This document shows positions 1 to 7,361 of a stretch of DNA of 35,904 bases, one piece after another. Position 1 is the stretch's first letter; each line of letters opens with the position of its first letter. Under the pieces are notes generated by a model. It saw only the letters and a program-made list of their open reading frames with translations, ran no database searches and had not been told where the DNA came from. The position numbers were made by a program, and so were the translations under genes. Source of the DNA: Acidobacteriota bacterium (GTDB taxonomy: Bacteria; Acidobacteriota; Terriglobia; Bryobacterales; UBA6623); NCBI GenBank assembly GCA_027592785.1, contig JAQCLD010000042.1, forward strand, positions 1-35,904, in the 5' to 3' direction.

Positions 1-2
1 CC

Positions 3-62
3 CAACGACTTGCCCGCGAGTGGAAGCCGAAGACGTGGGAAGAGTTGAAGGCAACACAGTAG
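3..62 (+). CDS. C-terminal tail of a Sel1-type protein (partial, cut by window edge)
   Basis: The first 60 bases read in frame as a 19-residue tail ending at TAG (60-62). Its core, QRLAREWKPKTWEEL, is also found at the C-terminus of the next gene, so a paralogous Sel1-repeat lipoprotein gene lies immediately upstream, mostly outside the window. The stop shares one base with the GTG start of the following gene, so the two are probably translationally coupled tandem duplicates. The last residues differ (KATQ here, KPKD in the neighbour). Confidence 0.7.
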   Translation, partial: QRLAREWKPKTWEELKATQ

Positions 63-601
63 TGAAATATCTGGAGCACGCTCTGCGGAAGTTGTGGCTG
101 ATCGCGGTTTGTCTCATTGCTGCTGGGTGTTCGTCGCCGAGTGTCGTAGACCACACGGCGCAGGAAGCGAACGAGACCGCCGACCAGATCGCGTTCGTCG
201 AACCGGAAGCCCTTAGACGCGTGAGGGTAGCCGCCGAGCAAGGTGACCCCAACAGTCAATATGAATTAGGGCAGGCCTGCGCCGAAGGTAAAGGCGTTGA
301 GCCGAATTACCAAGAAGCCGCGAAGTGGTTGCGCTTTGCGGCTGAGCAAGGGGAACCCCGGGCGCAGTTCGATCTCGCTGCCATGTACGACGCCGGCACC
401 GGCGTGCCTCAGGACTTCGTGTTGAGGCACAAGTGGCACATCCTTGCGGCCTCGCGCGTTAGCGGTGAGAGGCAGCGACAGTTTGCTCATATCAGAGATC
501 GATTTGGAGCGGAGTTGCCCGTGGGACAGGAAGCCGAAGCGCAGCGCCTCGCCCGCGAGTGGAAGCCGAAGACGTGGGAAGAGTTGAAGCCGAAGGACTA
601 G
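62..601 (+). CDS. Sel1-repeat lipoprotein
   Basis: Predicted 179-aa exported lipoprotein. A basic N-terminus and hydrophobic stretch lead to a lipobox (IAAGC, Cys23), followed by a Ser-rich linker. Two Sel1-like helical repeats follow, visible as AAEQGDPNSQYELG and AAEQGEPRAQFDLA with the GKGV and GTGV turns. Sel1/TPR-like repeats normally mediate protein-protein contacts, and this protein has no catalytic motif. GTG at 62 is preferred over ATG at 20 because it gives a normal signal peptide and overlaps the stop of the upstream paralogue (TAGTG). The ATG at 20 would lie inside that paralogue's coding sequence. The partner is unknown. Confidence 0.8.
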   Translation: MKYLEHALRKLWLIAVCLIAAGCSSPSVVDHTAQEANETADQIAFVEPEALRRVRVAAEQGDPNSQYELGQACAEGKGVEPNYQEAAKWLRFAAEQGEPRAQFDLAAMYDAGTGVPQDFVLRHKWHILAASRVSGERQRQFAHIRDRFGAELPVGQEAEAQRLAREWKPKTWEELKPKD

Positions 602-942
602 AGGGCGTTGGGGCCTCGCCCTAAGCTCGGCTCACAACTTCCCGCGCCAGAACCGCAAGGTCCTTCGCCTCGTCAGGCGTCAGGAGGCGTGCTCCCCGCG
701 CCGCGCGCAAGGTACGTCGATCATCCGAGTGTGACCGCGCCCGGCGGGCAATGGCACGCCTGACGCACCGCCTCGCTGGCGCGGGGTTTGCCGAAAGAAA
801 TGGCGTGCGGCGACGATTCGGGATTGGTAATCTAAAGGCGACCGATACCCGACTTAACCGGCTTGCGATTTGCGGACACCACGCGGACACAGGCCAAATC
901 GGAATCAAGCACTACATCGTAAGTGATTGATTATACAAATTC
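602..942. other. Intergenic stretch without a convincing gene
   Basis: This gap lies between the Sel1 gene and the tRNA. A minus-strand open frame (621-908) exists, but its composition is Arg/Pro-rich as expected from GC-rich non-coding DNA. Only its last 20 codons look protein-like, so at best it is a gene remnant. No clear terminator or promoter was found. Confidence 0.5.
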
Positions 943-1019
943 GGGCGCGTAGCTCAGTTGGTTAGAGCGCCTGCTTCACACGCAGGAGGTCCCCAGTTCG
1001 AGTCTGGGCGCGCCCACCA
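943..1019 (+). tRNA. tRNA-Val (anticodon CAC)
   Basis: A full cloverleaf can be drawn. The acceptor stem GGGCGCG (943-949) pairs with CGCGCCC (1009-1015), followed by discriminator A1016 and an encoded CCA (1017-1019). The D-stem is GCTC/GAGC (952-955/965-968). The anticodon stem CCTGC/GCAGG (970-974/982-986) frames the loop TTCACAC with CAC at 977-979, which reads GUG (Val). The T-stem is CCCAG/CTGGG (992-996/1004-1008) with loop TTCGAGT. A recombinase gene ends 7 bases downstream, so this tRNA is the likely integration target. Confidence 0.96.
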
Positions 1020-1025
1020 TTAGAA

Positions 1026-2048
1026 TCAAGAAGTTAGCTCCTTGGAAGTCCCCGAAGGGGTTCCACTAAGGGTTCCATTAACCCAGCCATAGGCCTCGAT
1101 TTGGCCTGCATCAGCGTCTTCTGCATCGACGTGAGAGTAGACGTCCAGAGTGATCTGGACCGAGCTATGTCCGAGTTGATCGCGCATCGTTTCCGCCTTG
1201 ACGCCAGCCCTCCGACCCCACGTGGTGAACGTGTGGCGGAAGTCGTGCCAAGACATCAGCGGAATGCCGAGCTTGACACAGGCCGGCTTGACGTGACGGG
1301 ACACGGCGTTCTTCAGGTCAATGGGACTGTTGGTCCTCACGCCAAAAACGAAGTCATCCGGTCCGGTGAACTTGGCCTTATCTCGCCAAGACTCCAGCGC
1401 TAGTTGGACGCCATTCCCGATTGTGGCCCGGCGTATTGACTTCCGGGTCTTTGGGCTTCCGAGCCTACCCTTGTAGACAGCCTCATCCACCTTGATACGA
1501 CCGGGTTCTATGTCATTCCAGCGAAGGGCTGCAATCTCGCCCTTTCTCATGCCGCTGAGACCCGCCAACATCACTATCGTGCTGTAGGGCTCCTCAAGAG
1601 CCATCACGAGGTTCTGGAACTGCTCCGGTTTGATGATTCGCTTTGTGCGCGTCGGCTCACGCCTCGGCAATGTCAGATTCCCTCGCACTGGATGGACTCC
1701 GCGTTGAAGCCAGCCCCAGTCCTCAGCGGTTGATAGAAGCCCGCTGAGGCGGTTCTTGAGGTCATAGACTGACTCAGGAGCCAACTCCCTCGCCGAAGCC
1801 GTCAGGAACGCTTGAACGTCCGCCTTTTCAATCTCTGATACAGGCATCGGTCCAAAGCGAGGGATGATCCTCTTCAGCCCCCACTCGTAGCTCTCCTGAG
1901 CGGAAGGCTTCAGACTCGGCTTCACGTCCCTTCGCCAGCGATGAATCAGTTCGTTCAAGGTTCTCTCCGCGTGCTCAATCCCCGGTTCAACATCGTTGAT
2001 CGGTTGAAGGAACAGATCGCGTTCCTTCTTCGCCTCGGTGAGGATCAT
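1026..2048 (-). CDS. Tyrosine recombinase / phage-type integrase
   Basis: Site-specific recombinase. Numbering from the TTG at 2099, the N-terminal core-binding (SAM-like) domain spans about residues 45-130 and the catalytic domain about 155-325. All catalytic positions are present: Arg185 (GMRKGEIAALRW), a Lys near 217, His285 and Arg288 (HDFRH), His311 (LGHSS) and nucleophile Tyr321 (DVYSH). The reading frame opens at TTG 2099. ATG at 2048 is preferred because GGGAGAG lies about 8 bases upstream and nothing conserved is lost. The gene points away from the tRNA-Val and its 3' end abuts it, the classic layout of an island integrated in a tRNA gene. It looks intact. Confidence 0.93.
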   Translation of the reverse strand: MILTEAKKERDLFLQPINDVEPGIEHAERTLNELIHRWRRDVKPSLKPSAQESYEWGLKRIIPRFGPMPVSEIEKADVQAFLTASARELAPESVYDLKNRLSGLLSTAEDWGWLQRGVHPVRGNLTLPRREPTRTKRIIKPEQFQNLVMALEEPYSTIVMLAGLSGMRKGEIAALRWNDIEPGRIKVDEAVYKGRLGSPKTRKSIRRATIGNGVQLALESWRDKAKFTGPDDFVFGVRTNSPIDLKNAVSRHVKPACVKLGIPLMSWHDFRHTFTTWGRRAGVKAETMRDQLGHSSVQITLDVYSHVDAEDADAGQIEAYGWVNGTLSGTPSGTSKELTS

Positions 2049-2201
2049 GTCCTCGACTCTCCCAAGGCACTTGGTCTTCTTGACTTCTAGCAAAATCAAT
2101 AACTCGTTTCTGATGCAGTTGGGCGTTCGTCAGGGCGTGCATGTCGATTCTCGGGACTTGGTATTCCCGACCAGTAATTGAGGAGCAAGAGCCGAGAGGG
2201 C

Positions 2202-2747
2202 TCAGCGGTTCGGGTTCGGGGGCAAGCTACGGACCCACTGCATTTGCTGGCCTTTGCTATCTAGGAGTGGGTCTACGCCAAAGCTCTTCTTAATCGAGGC
2301 GGCCCAACCCAGCGGCCTTGGCTTCGCCAGCCTTTCCTGTCCGAGGAGAGCGAATATCCCGTCGTGTGTGCGGCCCTTTATCCGTGGAGCGAGCAGGCCG
2401 AAGTACCGAATGTTGTGGCGGTAGTGGTCAGGAATGTGATCGGCCAGTGCAGTCAAGAACTCAGCGGGTGAGTAGGTGGTTTCGACTGTCTTCTTGGTGC
2501 GTGTGTCTTTCGTCAAGAATCGGATCTCCCGAGAATCGATCCTTTGAAATCGGTGCTGAGCGATCGGCGGGCGTCGTACATACCTTCCGGCGTATCCGAG
2601 GAACTGCTTCTTACTGTGGAAGCGTTGGATGTTGATGTTCCACCAGCGTTCGTACTGTGTCTTCAGCAGAGCCCGCAGAGTGCGCTTGGACATGTCTGTG
2701 ACGACGATGTTAGCGTTGGCGGCGTTGGCGGCTTGACAGAAGGCCAA
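2202..2747 (-). pseudogene. IS91-type (Y2) transposase, N-terminally truncated
   Basis: The product resembles the C-terminal half of Y2_Tnp/IS91-family rolling-circle transposases. It has the paired tyrosines in GYAGRYVRRPPIAQHR (Tyr-x-x-x-Tyr), then PDHYRHNIRYFGLLAPR and the distal FGVDPL block. The zinc-finger region and the HUH metal-binding motif that normally precede the Tyr pair are missing. The frame starts only at a TTG beside the junction with the truncated dehydratase, so it cannot transpose by itself. The family assignment rests on these motifs from memory of the family. The 3' end looks complete. Confidence 0.82.
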
Positions 2748-3486
2748 GCTTGCGGACGAGCCGCTCTGGCGATTTCTGGGAGGGTGCGACCCTCGGGTAA
2801 AGATTTACGCCGGCGGTATCGACCTCCTCACGCCCATCGAAGAACTCTGTGAGCAAACCCACGCCAATCTGGAACGAGGCATTCGCGCAATCCAAATGAA
2901 GGTCGGACGGGAGCGGCTTTCCGAGGATGTCGAGCGGGTGACGGCGCTGCGGGAACTGCTCGGCCCCGAGTTCCCGCTTATGGTGGATGCCAACATGTGT
3001 TGGAGTCCGGCGCACGCGACCCGCGCGGCGCGTGCTTTGCGCGAGCTGGACATCTACTGGTTGGAAGAGCCAACGACGCCGGATGACGTCGAAGGTCATG
3101 TGCGGATCGCCCGTGACGGCGGCGTCCCGATCGCAGCCGGCGAGAATCTCCACACGATCTACGAGTTCCAGAAGGCGATCGCCTCGGGCGGGATTGCCTT
3201 TCCTGAGCCCGACCTCGCAAACATCGGAGGCATCACGGGTTGGATGAAGGTGGCACACCTGGCCGAGGCACACAACCTGCCAGTCACGACGCACGGCGTC
3301 CACGATTTGCAAGTGCATCTTCTCGCGGCAGTTCCGAACGCTTCCTATCTCGAAGAACATGGGTTCTCTGTTGCGAAGTATCTACAACATCCCATGCAGA
3401 TTGAAGACGGAATCGTCATCGCCCCTGATCGGCCAGGTCATGGCGTCCAGTTCGACTGGGACGCGCTTGAGGCCCTACGCGCGTGA
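2737..3486 (+). pseudogene. Mandelate racemase/enolase-superfamily dehydratase, N-terminus missing
   Basis: From 2737 the frame reads as the end of the N-terminal capping domain (PLWRFLGG) and a nearly complete TIM barrel. Visible superfamily residues are a Lys in IQMKVG, Asp in MVDANMCW, Glu in WLEEP and AAGEN (metal ligands), and the His of TTHG after PDLANIGG. Typical members have about 370-400 residues. Only about 250 are here, and an in-frame stop (2734-2736) sits just upstream next to the IS91 remnant, so roughly the first 130 residues were lost at a rearrangement. An internal ATG at 2896 would give a 196-aa protein without the lid, probably inactive. Its stop overlaps the start of the transporter gene. 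The substrate (a sugar acid in many relatives) is unknown. Confidence 0.85.
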
Positions 3487-4805
3487 CGGCAATGTCGATC
3501 CAGCCTCCGCCAACCACTTTGTGGGGGGCCCTCAAGAGGATCGGCCCCTCGCTGATCCTCACCGCCAACATCGTCGGCTCCGGTGAACTCATCATGACGA
3601 CGGCCCTCGGAGCCTCCGTTGGATTCGTCGCACTGTGGGTCATTCTGGTTAGTTGCGCCGTGAAGGTCGTCGTTCAACTTGAGTTCGGCAAACACGCCAT
3701 CAGTTCCGGCGAAACTACCCTCGAAGCGTTCAACCGCCTACCCGGCCCTCGCTGGCGGGGCGTTTCGTGGTCCATGCCGGTCTGGTTCACCGTAAAATTC
3801 ATTCAGCTGATCCAGTACGGCGGAATGATTGGCGGCGTCGCCCTGGCTATGAATCTCGTTGTTCCTAGTGTGTCCGTCACCGCTTGGGCATGGGCCTGCG
3901 GACTTACTGCCTCCGCCCTGGTGAGTTGGGGAGGTTACCGTTTCATCGAACGGACGGCGGTGGGCCTGACCGTCTGTTTCACGTTCCTAACATTGCTCTG
4001 TGCGCTCTTACTACAGTGGACGCCCTACCGCGTCACGTTGGGCATGTTGGCAGAAGGTCTGTCGTTTGAACTGCCGGCCGCAGCAGTAGGCGTGGCAATT
4101 GCCGCCTTCGGCCTGACGGGCGTCAGCGCCGACGAGACAATCTCCTATCCCTATTGGTGCCTGGAGAAAGGCTATGCCAAGTTAACCGGCGTTCGCGATG
4201 GCTCGCCGGAATGGACGGCTCGTGCCCGCGGTTGGATTCGTGTGATGTATGTGGATGCGATCGTCTCGTTGTTTATCTACACCACGGCGACAGCGGCCTT
4301 CTACGTGCTCGGGGCGGCGGTACTGCATGTGCGCGGCGAGGTGCCCGAAGGGCCGGAAGTAATCGCAGTGCTATCAAGAATCTACACAGAAACACTGGGC
4401 CCGGCGGCCATGGGGCTATTCATCGCCGGAGCGGTTGCGGCGTTGTTTTCCTCCGTCTTCGTGGCCTGCGCATCCAGCACCCGAATGTTCACCGATGGCT
4501 TCGCTCAGTACGGCCTGATGGATTATTCCGACGAAGCTGCCCGCAAACGCTGGTTCCGGGTGCTGGCCTGGTTGCTGCCGACGATCTGGGTGTTCTTATT
4601 CCTGTACTTTCGATCACCGGTATTCATGGTTACCGTCGGTGGGTTCGTAATCGCGATCCTGCTGCTGTTGGTCGCCTTCGCGGCCTATCATTTCCGCTAC
4701 AAACGCTTGGTTCCCGAGCTGAAACCGTCCCGCATCTACGACGCCTTCCTTTGGGTTAGCATCGCGGCGATTCTTGCCGTGGGACTTAAGGCGATCGTAT
4801 CCTGA
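3483..4805 (+). CDS. Nramp-fold (LeuT-type) transporter
   Basis: Integral membrane protein of 440 aa with about 11 hydrophobic segments and overall Nramp-like architecture (SSVFVACASSTRMF and the long TM1-TM2 region are recognisable). The classical Nramp metal-site signatures are not visible. TM1 reads LTANIVGSGE where DPGN is expected, and TM6 reads GLTGVSADETISYPYW where a Met-Pro-His motif is expected. It is therefore a divergent Nramp relative and its substrate should not be assumed to be Mn2+ or Fe2+. The GTG start (3483) overlaps the TGA of the upstream dehydratase by 4 bp, with GAGG about 10 bases upstream; ATG at 3492 is the alternative. The coupling suggests an ancestral transporter-catabolic enzyme operon. 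Confidence 0.82.
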   Translation: MTAMSIQPPPTTLWGALKRIGPSLILTANIVGSGELIMTTALGASVGFVALWVILVSCAVKVVVQLEFGKHAISSGETTLEAFNRLPGPRWRGVSWSMPVWFTVKFIQLIQYGGMIGGVALAMNLVVPSVSVTAWAWACGLTASALVSWGGYRFIERTAVGLTVCFTFLTLLCALLLQWTPYRVTLGMLAEGLSFELPAAAVGVAIAAFGLTGVSADETISYPYWCLEKGYAKLTGVRDGSPEWTARARGWIRVMYVDAIVSLFIYTTATAAFYVLGAAVLHVRGEVPEGPEVIAVLSRIYTETLGPAAMGLFIAGAVAALFSSVFVACASSTRMFTDGFAQYGLMDYSDEAARKRWFRVLAWLLPTIWVFLFLYFRSPVFMVTVGGFVIAILLLLVAFAAYHFRYKRLVPELKPSRIYDAFLWVSIAAILAVGLKAIVS

Positions 4806-4936
4806 CGAGAAAGCTGGAGCCTCGCGTCCCCTTACTCGACCTCGATGGTCCGCTGCTCCGATCAGGCGCCAGCGGCTACGGTCCGAGCCCCCCAACATTG
4901 GCCAAAATCGTCCGATAACAACAAGGCTTCGATAAC

Positions 4937-4954
4937 CGTGCGTCAGCACGTTTT
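4937..4954 (+). terminator. Possible weak intrinsic terminator after the Nramp-like gene
   Basis: CGTGC (4937-4941), loop GTCA, GCACG (4946-4950), then TTTT. The stem has only 5 bp and the T-run is short. An overlapping alternative pairing, GTTTTG (4950-4955) with CAAAAC (4962-4967), would compete with it. It lies about 130 bases after the stop codon. Confidence 0.35.
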
Positions 4955-5037
4955 GCAGTAACAAAACAGACGACGCGGCGTATGCAGATCTCCCTGACCT
5001 TTGTGATACTCTTACGGTCTGCGAAGGGTCCGCGTAC

Positions 5038-5442
5038 GTGAGGCAACCTAACCTATATCCGCGCCATTTCCTCTGGTTGGGCACGGCACTCGCGATCACC
5101 GCGCTGGCGCTCGTTGCCCCGCTATCGGCCGCGACCATCTCACATCGGGCCCGGGCTGCCCACGTTCGGAGTCAGCTAGGCCGAGGCGTTCAGACGTCGA
5201 GACTAGGTATTTCAGGCGACGCGATTGAGGGTGGCAGGGTTGATGCAGCCTGCTCTGGCGTCCTTTTGCGCGCCGCCATCGATCACAATGCCGCTCCGCC
5301 AGTGCATGCGTCATGTGGCGTCAGTCCCCGCGTACCGGGGAGCGAGTTCTCGGCGTTTGTCGGGATTGCCGCGACGTTTCTTCTACCTGTCCGAAAACAC
5401 CTGATCTCCCGTGCTGCGCCGCGCGGACCTCCGACCACCTAG
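5038..5442 (+). other. Doubtful exported-protein ORF or degraded gene
   Basis: A GTG-initiated frame of 134 codons. The first 35 residues look like a signal peptide or membrane segment (LGTALAITALALVAPLSAA), but the rest has no recognisable motif. The same frame stays open after the TAG at 5440-5442 and there encodes another hydrophobic stretch (AILAIAGATWLLVRQL), ending at a TAG near 5615. This could be a decayed small membrane-protein gene or chance. There is no family match and no clear ribosome-binding site. Confidence 0.25.
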
Positions 5443-5600
5443 GCGTCAAGTACCGCTATACTCGCCATCGCGGGGGCAACCTGGTTGCTCGTCCGCCAGC
5501 TGCGAACGCCAGAAGGGCTATTCCTTCATGACGAAACTGCGCTAACGGCTTCAACGTGCCGCTCTGCGTCTGACTTGGCTGCAAACTCTCGGAGGCTATT

Positions 5601-5726
5601 GTGTTCGACCAGATAGACCTATCCTCAATCCCATTCTTTGCCGCCCAGTTGGTGGTGTCCGGTCTGGACTCTTGGGACATTACCCGGAATCCTGATTCGA
5701 CTTGCTGCGGTTCTCTAACCTCATGA
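5601..5726 (+). CDS. Small ORF / possible leader peptide (41 aa) of the SulP-Dab-Mrp operon
   Basis: GTG start preceded by GGAGG (5591-5595) at 5-base spacing, the best ribosome-binding site in the region. It encodes 41 residues, mixed hydrophobic (SSIPFFAAQLVVSGLDSWD) with two adjacent Cys near the end and no known family. Its TGA (5724-5726) overlaps the ATG of the SulP gene in an ATGA junction, so ribosomes finishing it would be positioned to start SulP. It may be a translational-coupling leader or a genuine micropeptide. It is unusual enough to record but unproven. Confidence 0.4.
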   Translation: MFDQIDLSSIPFFAAQLVVSGLDSWDITRNPDSTCCGSLTS

Positions 5727-7360
5727 GCGTCACGACGACACCTGTTCCTAAGGGCACTATCGAGGGACTTCGCAGCTATTGGACCGCTGACCTGCTCTCG
5801 GGCTTTCTGGTGTTCCTCATCGCCCTGCCCCTGTGCCTCGGCATATCTCTCGCTTGTGGTTATCCGGCCATGGCGGGCATCTTCACCGCCATCATTGGTG
5901 GAGTCCTGTCGACATTTATTAGCAACTCGGAGCTGACCATCAAGGGCCCCGCGGCCGGACTGATCGTCATCGCGATCGGATGCGTCACGGACTTCGGTTT
6001 CACTGCCGGCACGGACCCCGCAGCGGATATGCAGGCCTATCGGCTTGCGCTGGGCGTCGGCGTCGCCGCTGGGGTTATTCAGATCCTCTTCGGACTCTTC
6101 CGAGCCGGCATTCTGGGCGAGTTCTTTCCATCGGCGGCAGTGCACGGCCTGCTCGCATCCATCGGCATCATCATCATCGCCAAACAGTTTCCAGTCACGT
6201 TGGGCTTGAGTTCGCAAGGGTCGCCGCTGGAACTGCTGGCGAAGATTCCCGAGTTCGTAATGACCATGAATCCGTACGTGGCGGTGATTGGGATTATCAG
6301 TTTGGCGGTGATGTTTGGGCACCCGTTCCTCAAGATAGGATTCATCCAGAAGATACCGGCCCCGATGATCGTACTGCTGCTCACGGTTCCGCTCGGGATG
6401 TACTTCGAGATGAGCCAGTCGCGAACGTATTCATACGGCGGCAGTGAGTTCGCTCTGGGTCCGCAGTTTCTGGTCGATGTTCCACTGAACATGTTTAGCG
6501 CAGTCGCATTCCCTGACTTCTCCGGTGTGGCGACGATGATCGGCTTGAAGTACATCGTGCTGTTCGCCTTGATAGGCAGCCTAGAATCTCTGCTTAGTTC
6601 GAAAGCGATCGACCAAATTGATCCTTGGAAGCGACGGACGGACCAAGATCGTGATTTGCTCGCGGTTGGAATCGCCAACACTGCTGCGGCCATGGTGGGC
6701 GGCCTGCCGATGATCTCCGAAATCGTCCGCAGCAAGGCGAACATCGACAATGGCGCGAAGACACGCTTCGCAAACATGTTCCATGGCCTCTGTCTACTTG
6801 CGTTTGTCGCGTTGGCCCCCGCTCTGATCAATCAGATTCCTCTCGCGGCGCTCGGAGCGATGTTGGTTTTCACGGGATTCCGGCTGGCGTCACCCAAAGA
6901 GTTCATCCACATGTATCACGTGGGGCGCGAACAGCTGATCGTGTTTGTGGCAACGATCATTGGCGTCCTAGCAACCGACCTTCTTGTGGGTATCGGGATT
7001 GGAATATTCGTCAAGGTCGTGATTCACCTTGTGAACCGAGCGCCCTTCGGGTCGCTTGTCCGACTGAATGCGCAGGTGGAGCGTGAAGGGACGGAGAGCG
7101 CTCGAGTCACGGTTCAGGACTCGGCGGTCTTCAGTACCTGGATCGGCTTAAAGAAGAAACTCGAAAACGTCCGGGACTGCAAACGAGTTGTCCTCGATCT
7201 GTCGAGCGTGGCTCTCGTCGACCACACGGTGATGCACAAACTCGAAGAAATGGAGGAGGAGTTCCAGGAACACGGCTCTACGTTGGTCGTCGAAGGACTG
7301 GACCAGCACACCAAGTTGTCGGACTATCCAACGGCGGCTAGGATAAAGGGAGCCCCATAG
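5723..7360 (+). CDS. SulP-family anion (probable bicarbonate) transporter with STAS domain
   Basis: A 545-aa SLC26/SulP transporter. The N-terminal membrane domain (about residues 10-430) contains the conserved ITIKGPAAGL-type loop (here TIKGPAAGLIVIAIG), and LVFTGFRLA lies near its end. A C-terminal cytoplasmic STAS domain (about 450-545) shows VVLDLSSVALVDHTVMHKLEEM. SulP proteins carry sulfate, bicarbonate (for example cyanobacterial BicA) or other anions. Its place one base before dabA favours bicarbonate. ATG at 5723 is chosen because it overlaps the small upstream ORF and starts at the normal N-terminus; a TTG at 5702 would only add seven residues. The stop TAG is followed after one base by the dabA ATG, implying a shared transcript. 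Confidence 0.93.
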   Translation: MSVTTTPVPKGTIEGLRSYWTADLLSGFLVFLIALPLCLGISLACGYPAMAGIFTAIIGGVLSTFISNSELTIKGPAAGLIVIAIGCVTDFGFTAGTDPAADMQAYRLALGVGVAAGVIQILFGLFRAGILGEFFPSAAVHGLLASIGIIIIAKQFPVTLGLSSQGSPLELLAKIPEFVMTMNPYVAVIGIISLAVMFGHPFLKIGFIQKIPAPMIVLLLTVPLGMYFEMSQSRTYSYGGSEFALGPQFLVDVPLNMFSAVAFPDFSGVATMIGLKYIVLFALIGSLESLLSSKAIDQIDPWKRRTDQDRDLLAVGIANTAAAMVGGLPMISEIVRSKANIDNGAKTRFANMFHGLCLLAFVALAPALINQIPLAALGAMLVFTGFRLASPKEFIHMYHVGREQLIVFVATIIGVLATDLLVGIGIGIFVKVVIHLVNRAPFGSLVRLNAQVEREGTESARVTVQDSAVFSTWIGLKKKLENVRDCKRVVLDLSSVALVDHTVMHKLEEMEEEFQEHGSTLVVEGLDQHTKLSDYPTAARIKGAP

Positions 7361-7361
7361 T

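Larger units (their letters stand above)
4806..5600. other. Long gene-poor leader region upstream of the inorganic-carbon operon
   Basis: About 800 bases separate the Nramp-like gene from the SulP-Dab-Mrp operon. I see one weak hairpin (4937-4954), one doubtful frame (5038-5442) and no convincing regulator gene. The promoter(s) of the large operon must lie here or nearer 5600, but no unambiguous -35/-10 pair could be assigned by eye. Confidence 0.5.

Noticed and set aside
1101-1403. Plus-strand ORF of 100 codons
   Set aside because: It lies entirely antisense within the integrase gene and has no motif or start signal.
2189-2203. Hairpin GAGCC-GAGAG-GGCTC at the 3' end of the IS91 remnant
   Set aside because: Could be part of an IS91 terminus or a weak terminator, but the stem is short, there is no T-run and no flanking copy to define an element end.
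2710-3360. Minus-strand ORF of 216 codons opposite the dehydratase
   Set aside because: It mirrors the real enolase-superfamily coding frame on the other strand; its composition is that of a shadow.
5456-6322. Minus-strand ORF of 288 codons over the SulP gene
   Set aside because: Antisense shadow of SulP; rich in Arg, Asp, Gln and His and without domains.
5980-6447. Plus-strand ORF of 155 codons in another frame of SulP
   Set aside because: A frame shadow; the SulP frame is clearly the coding one.
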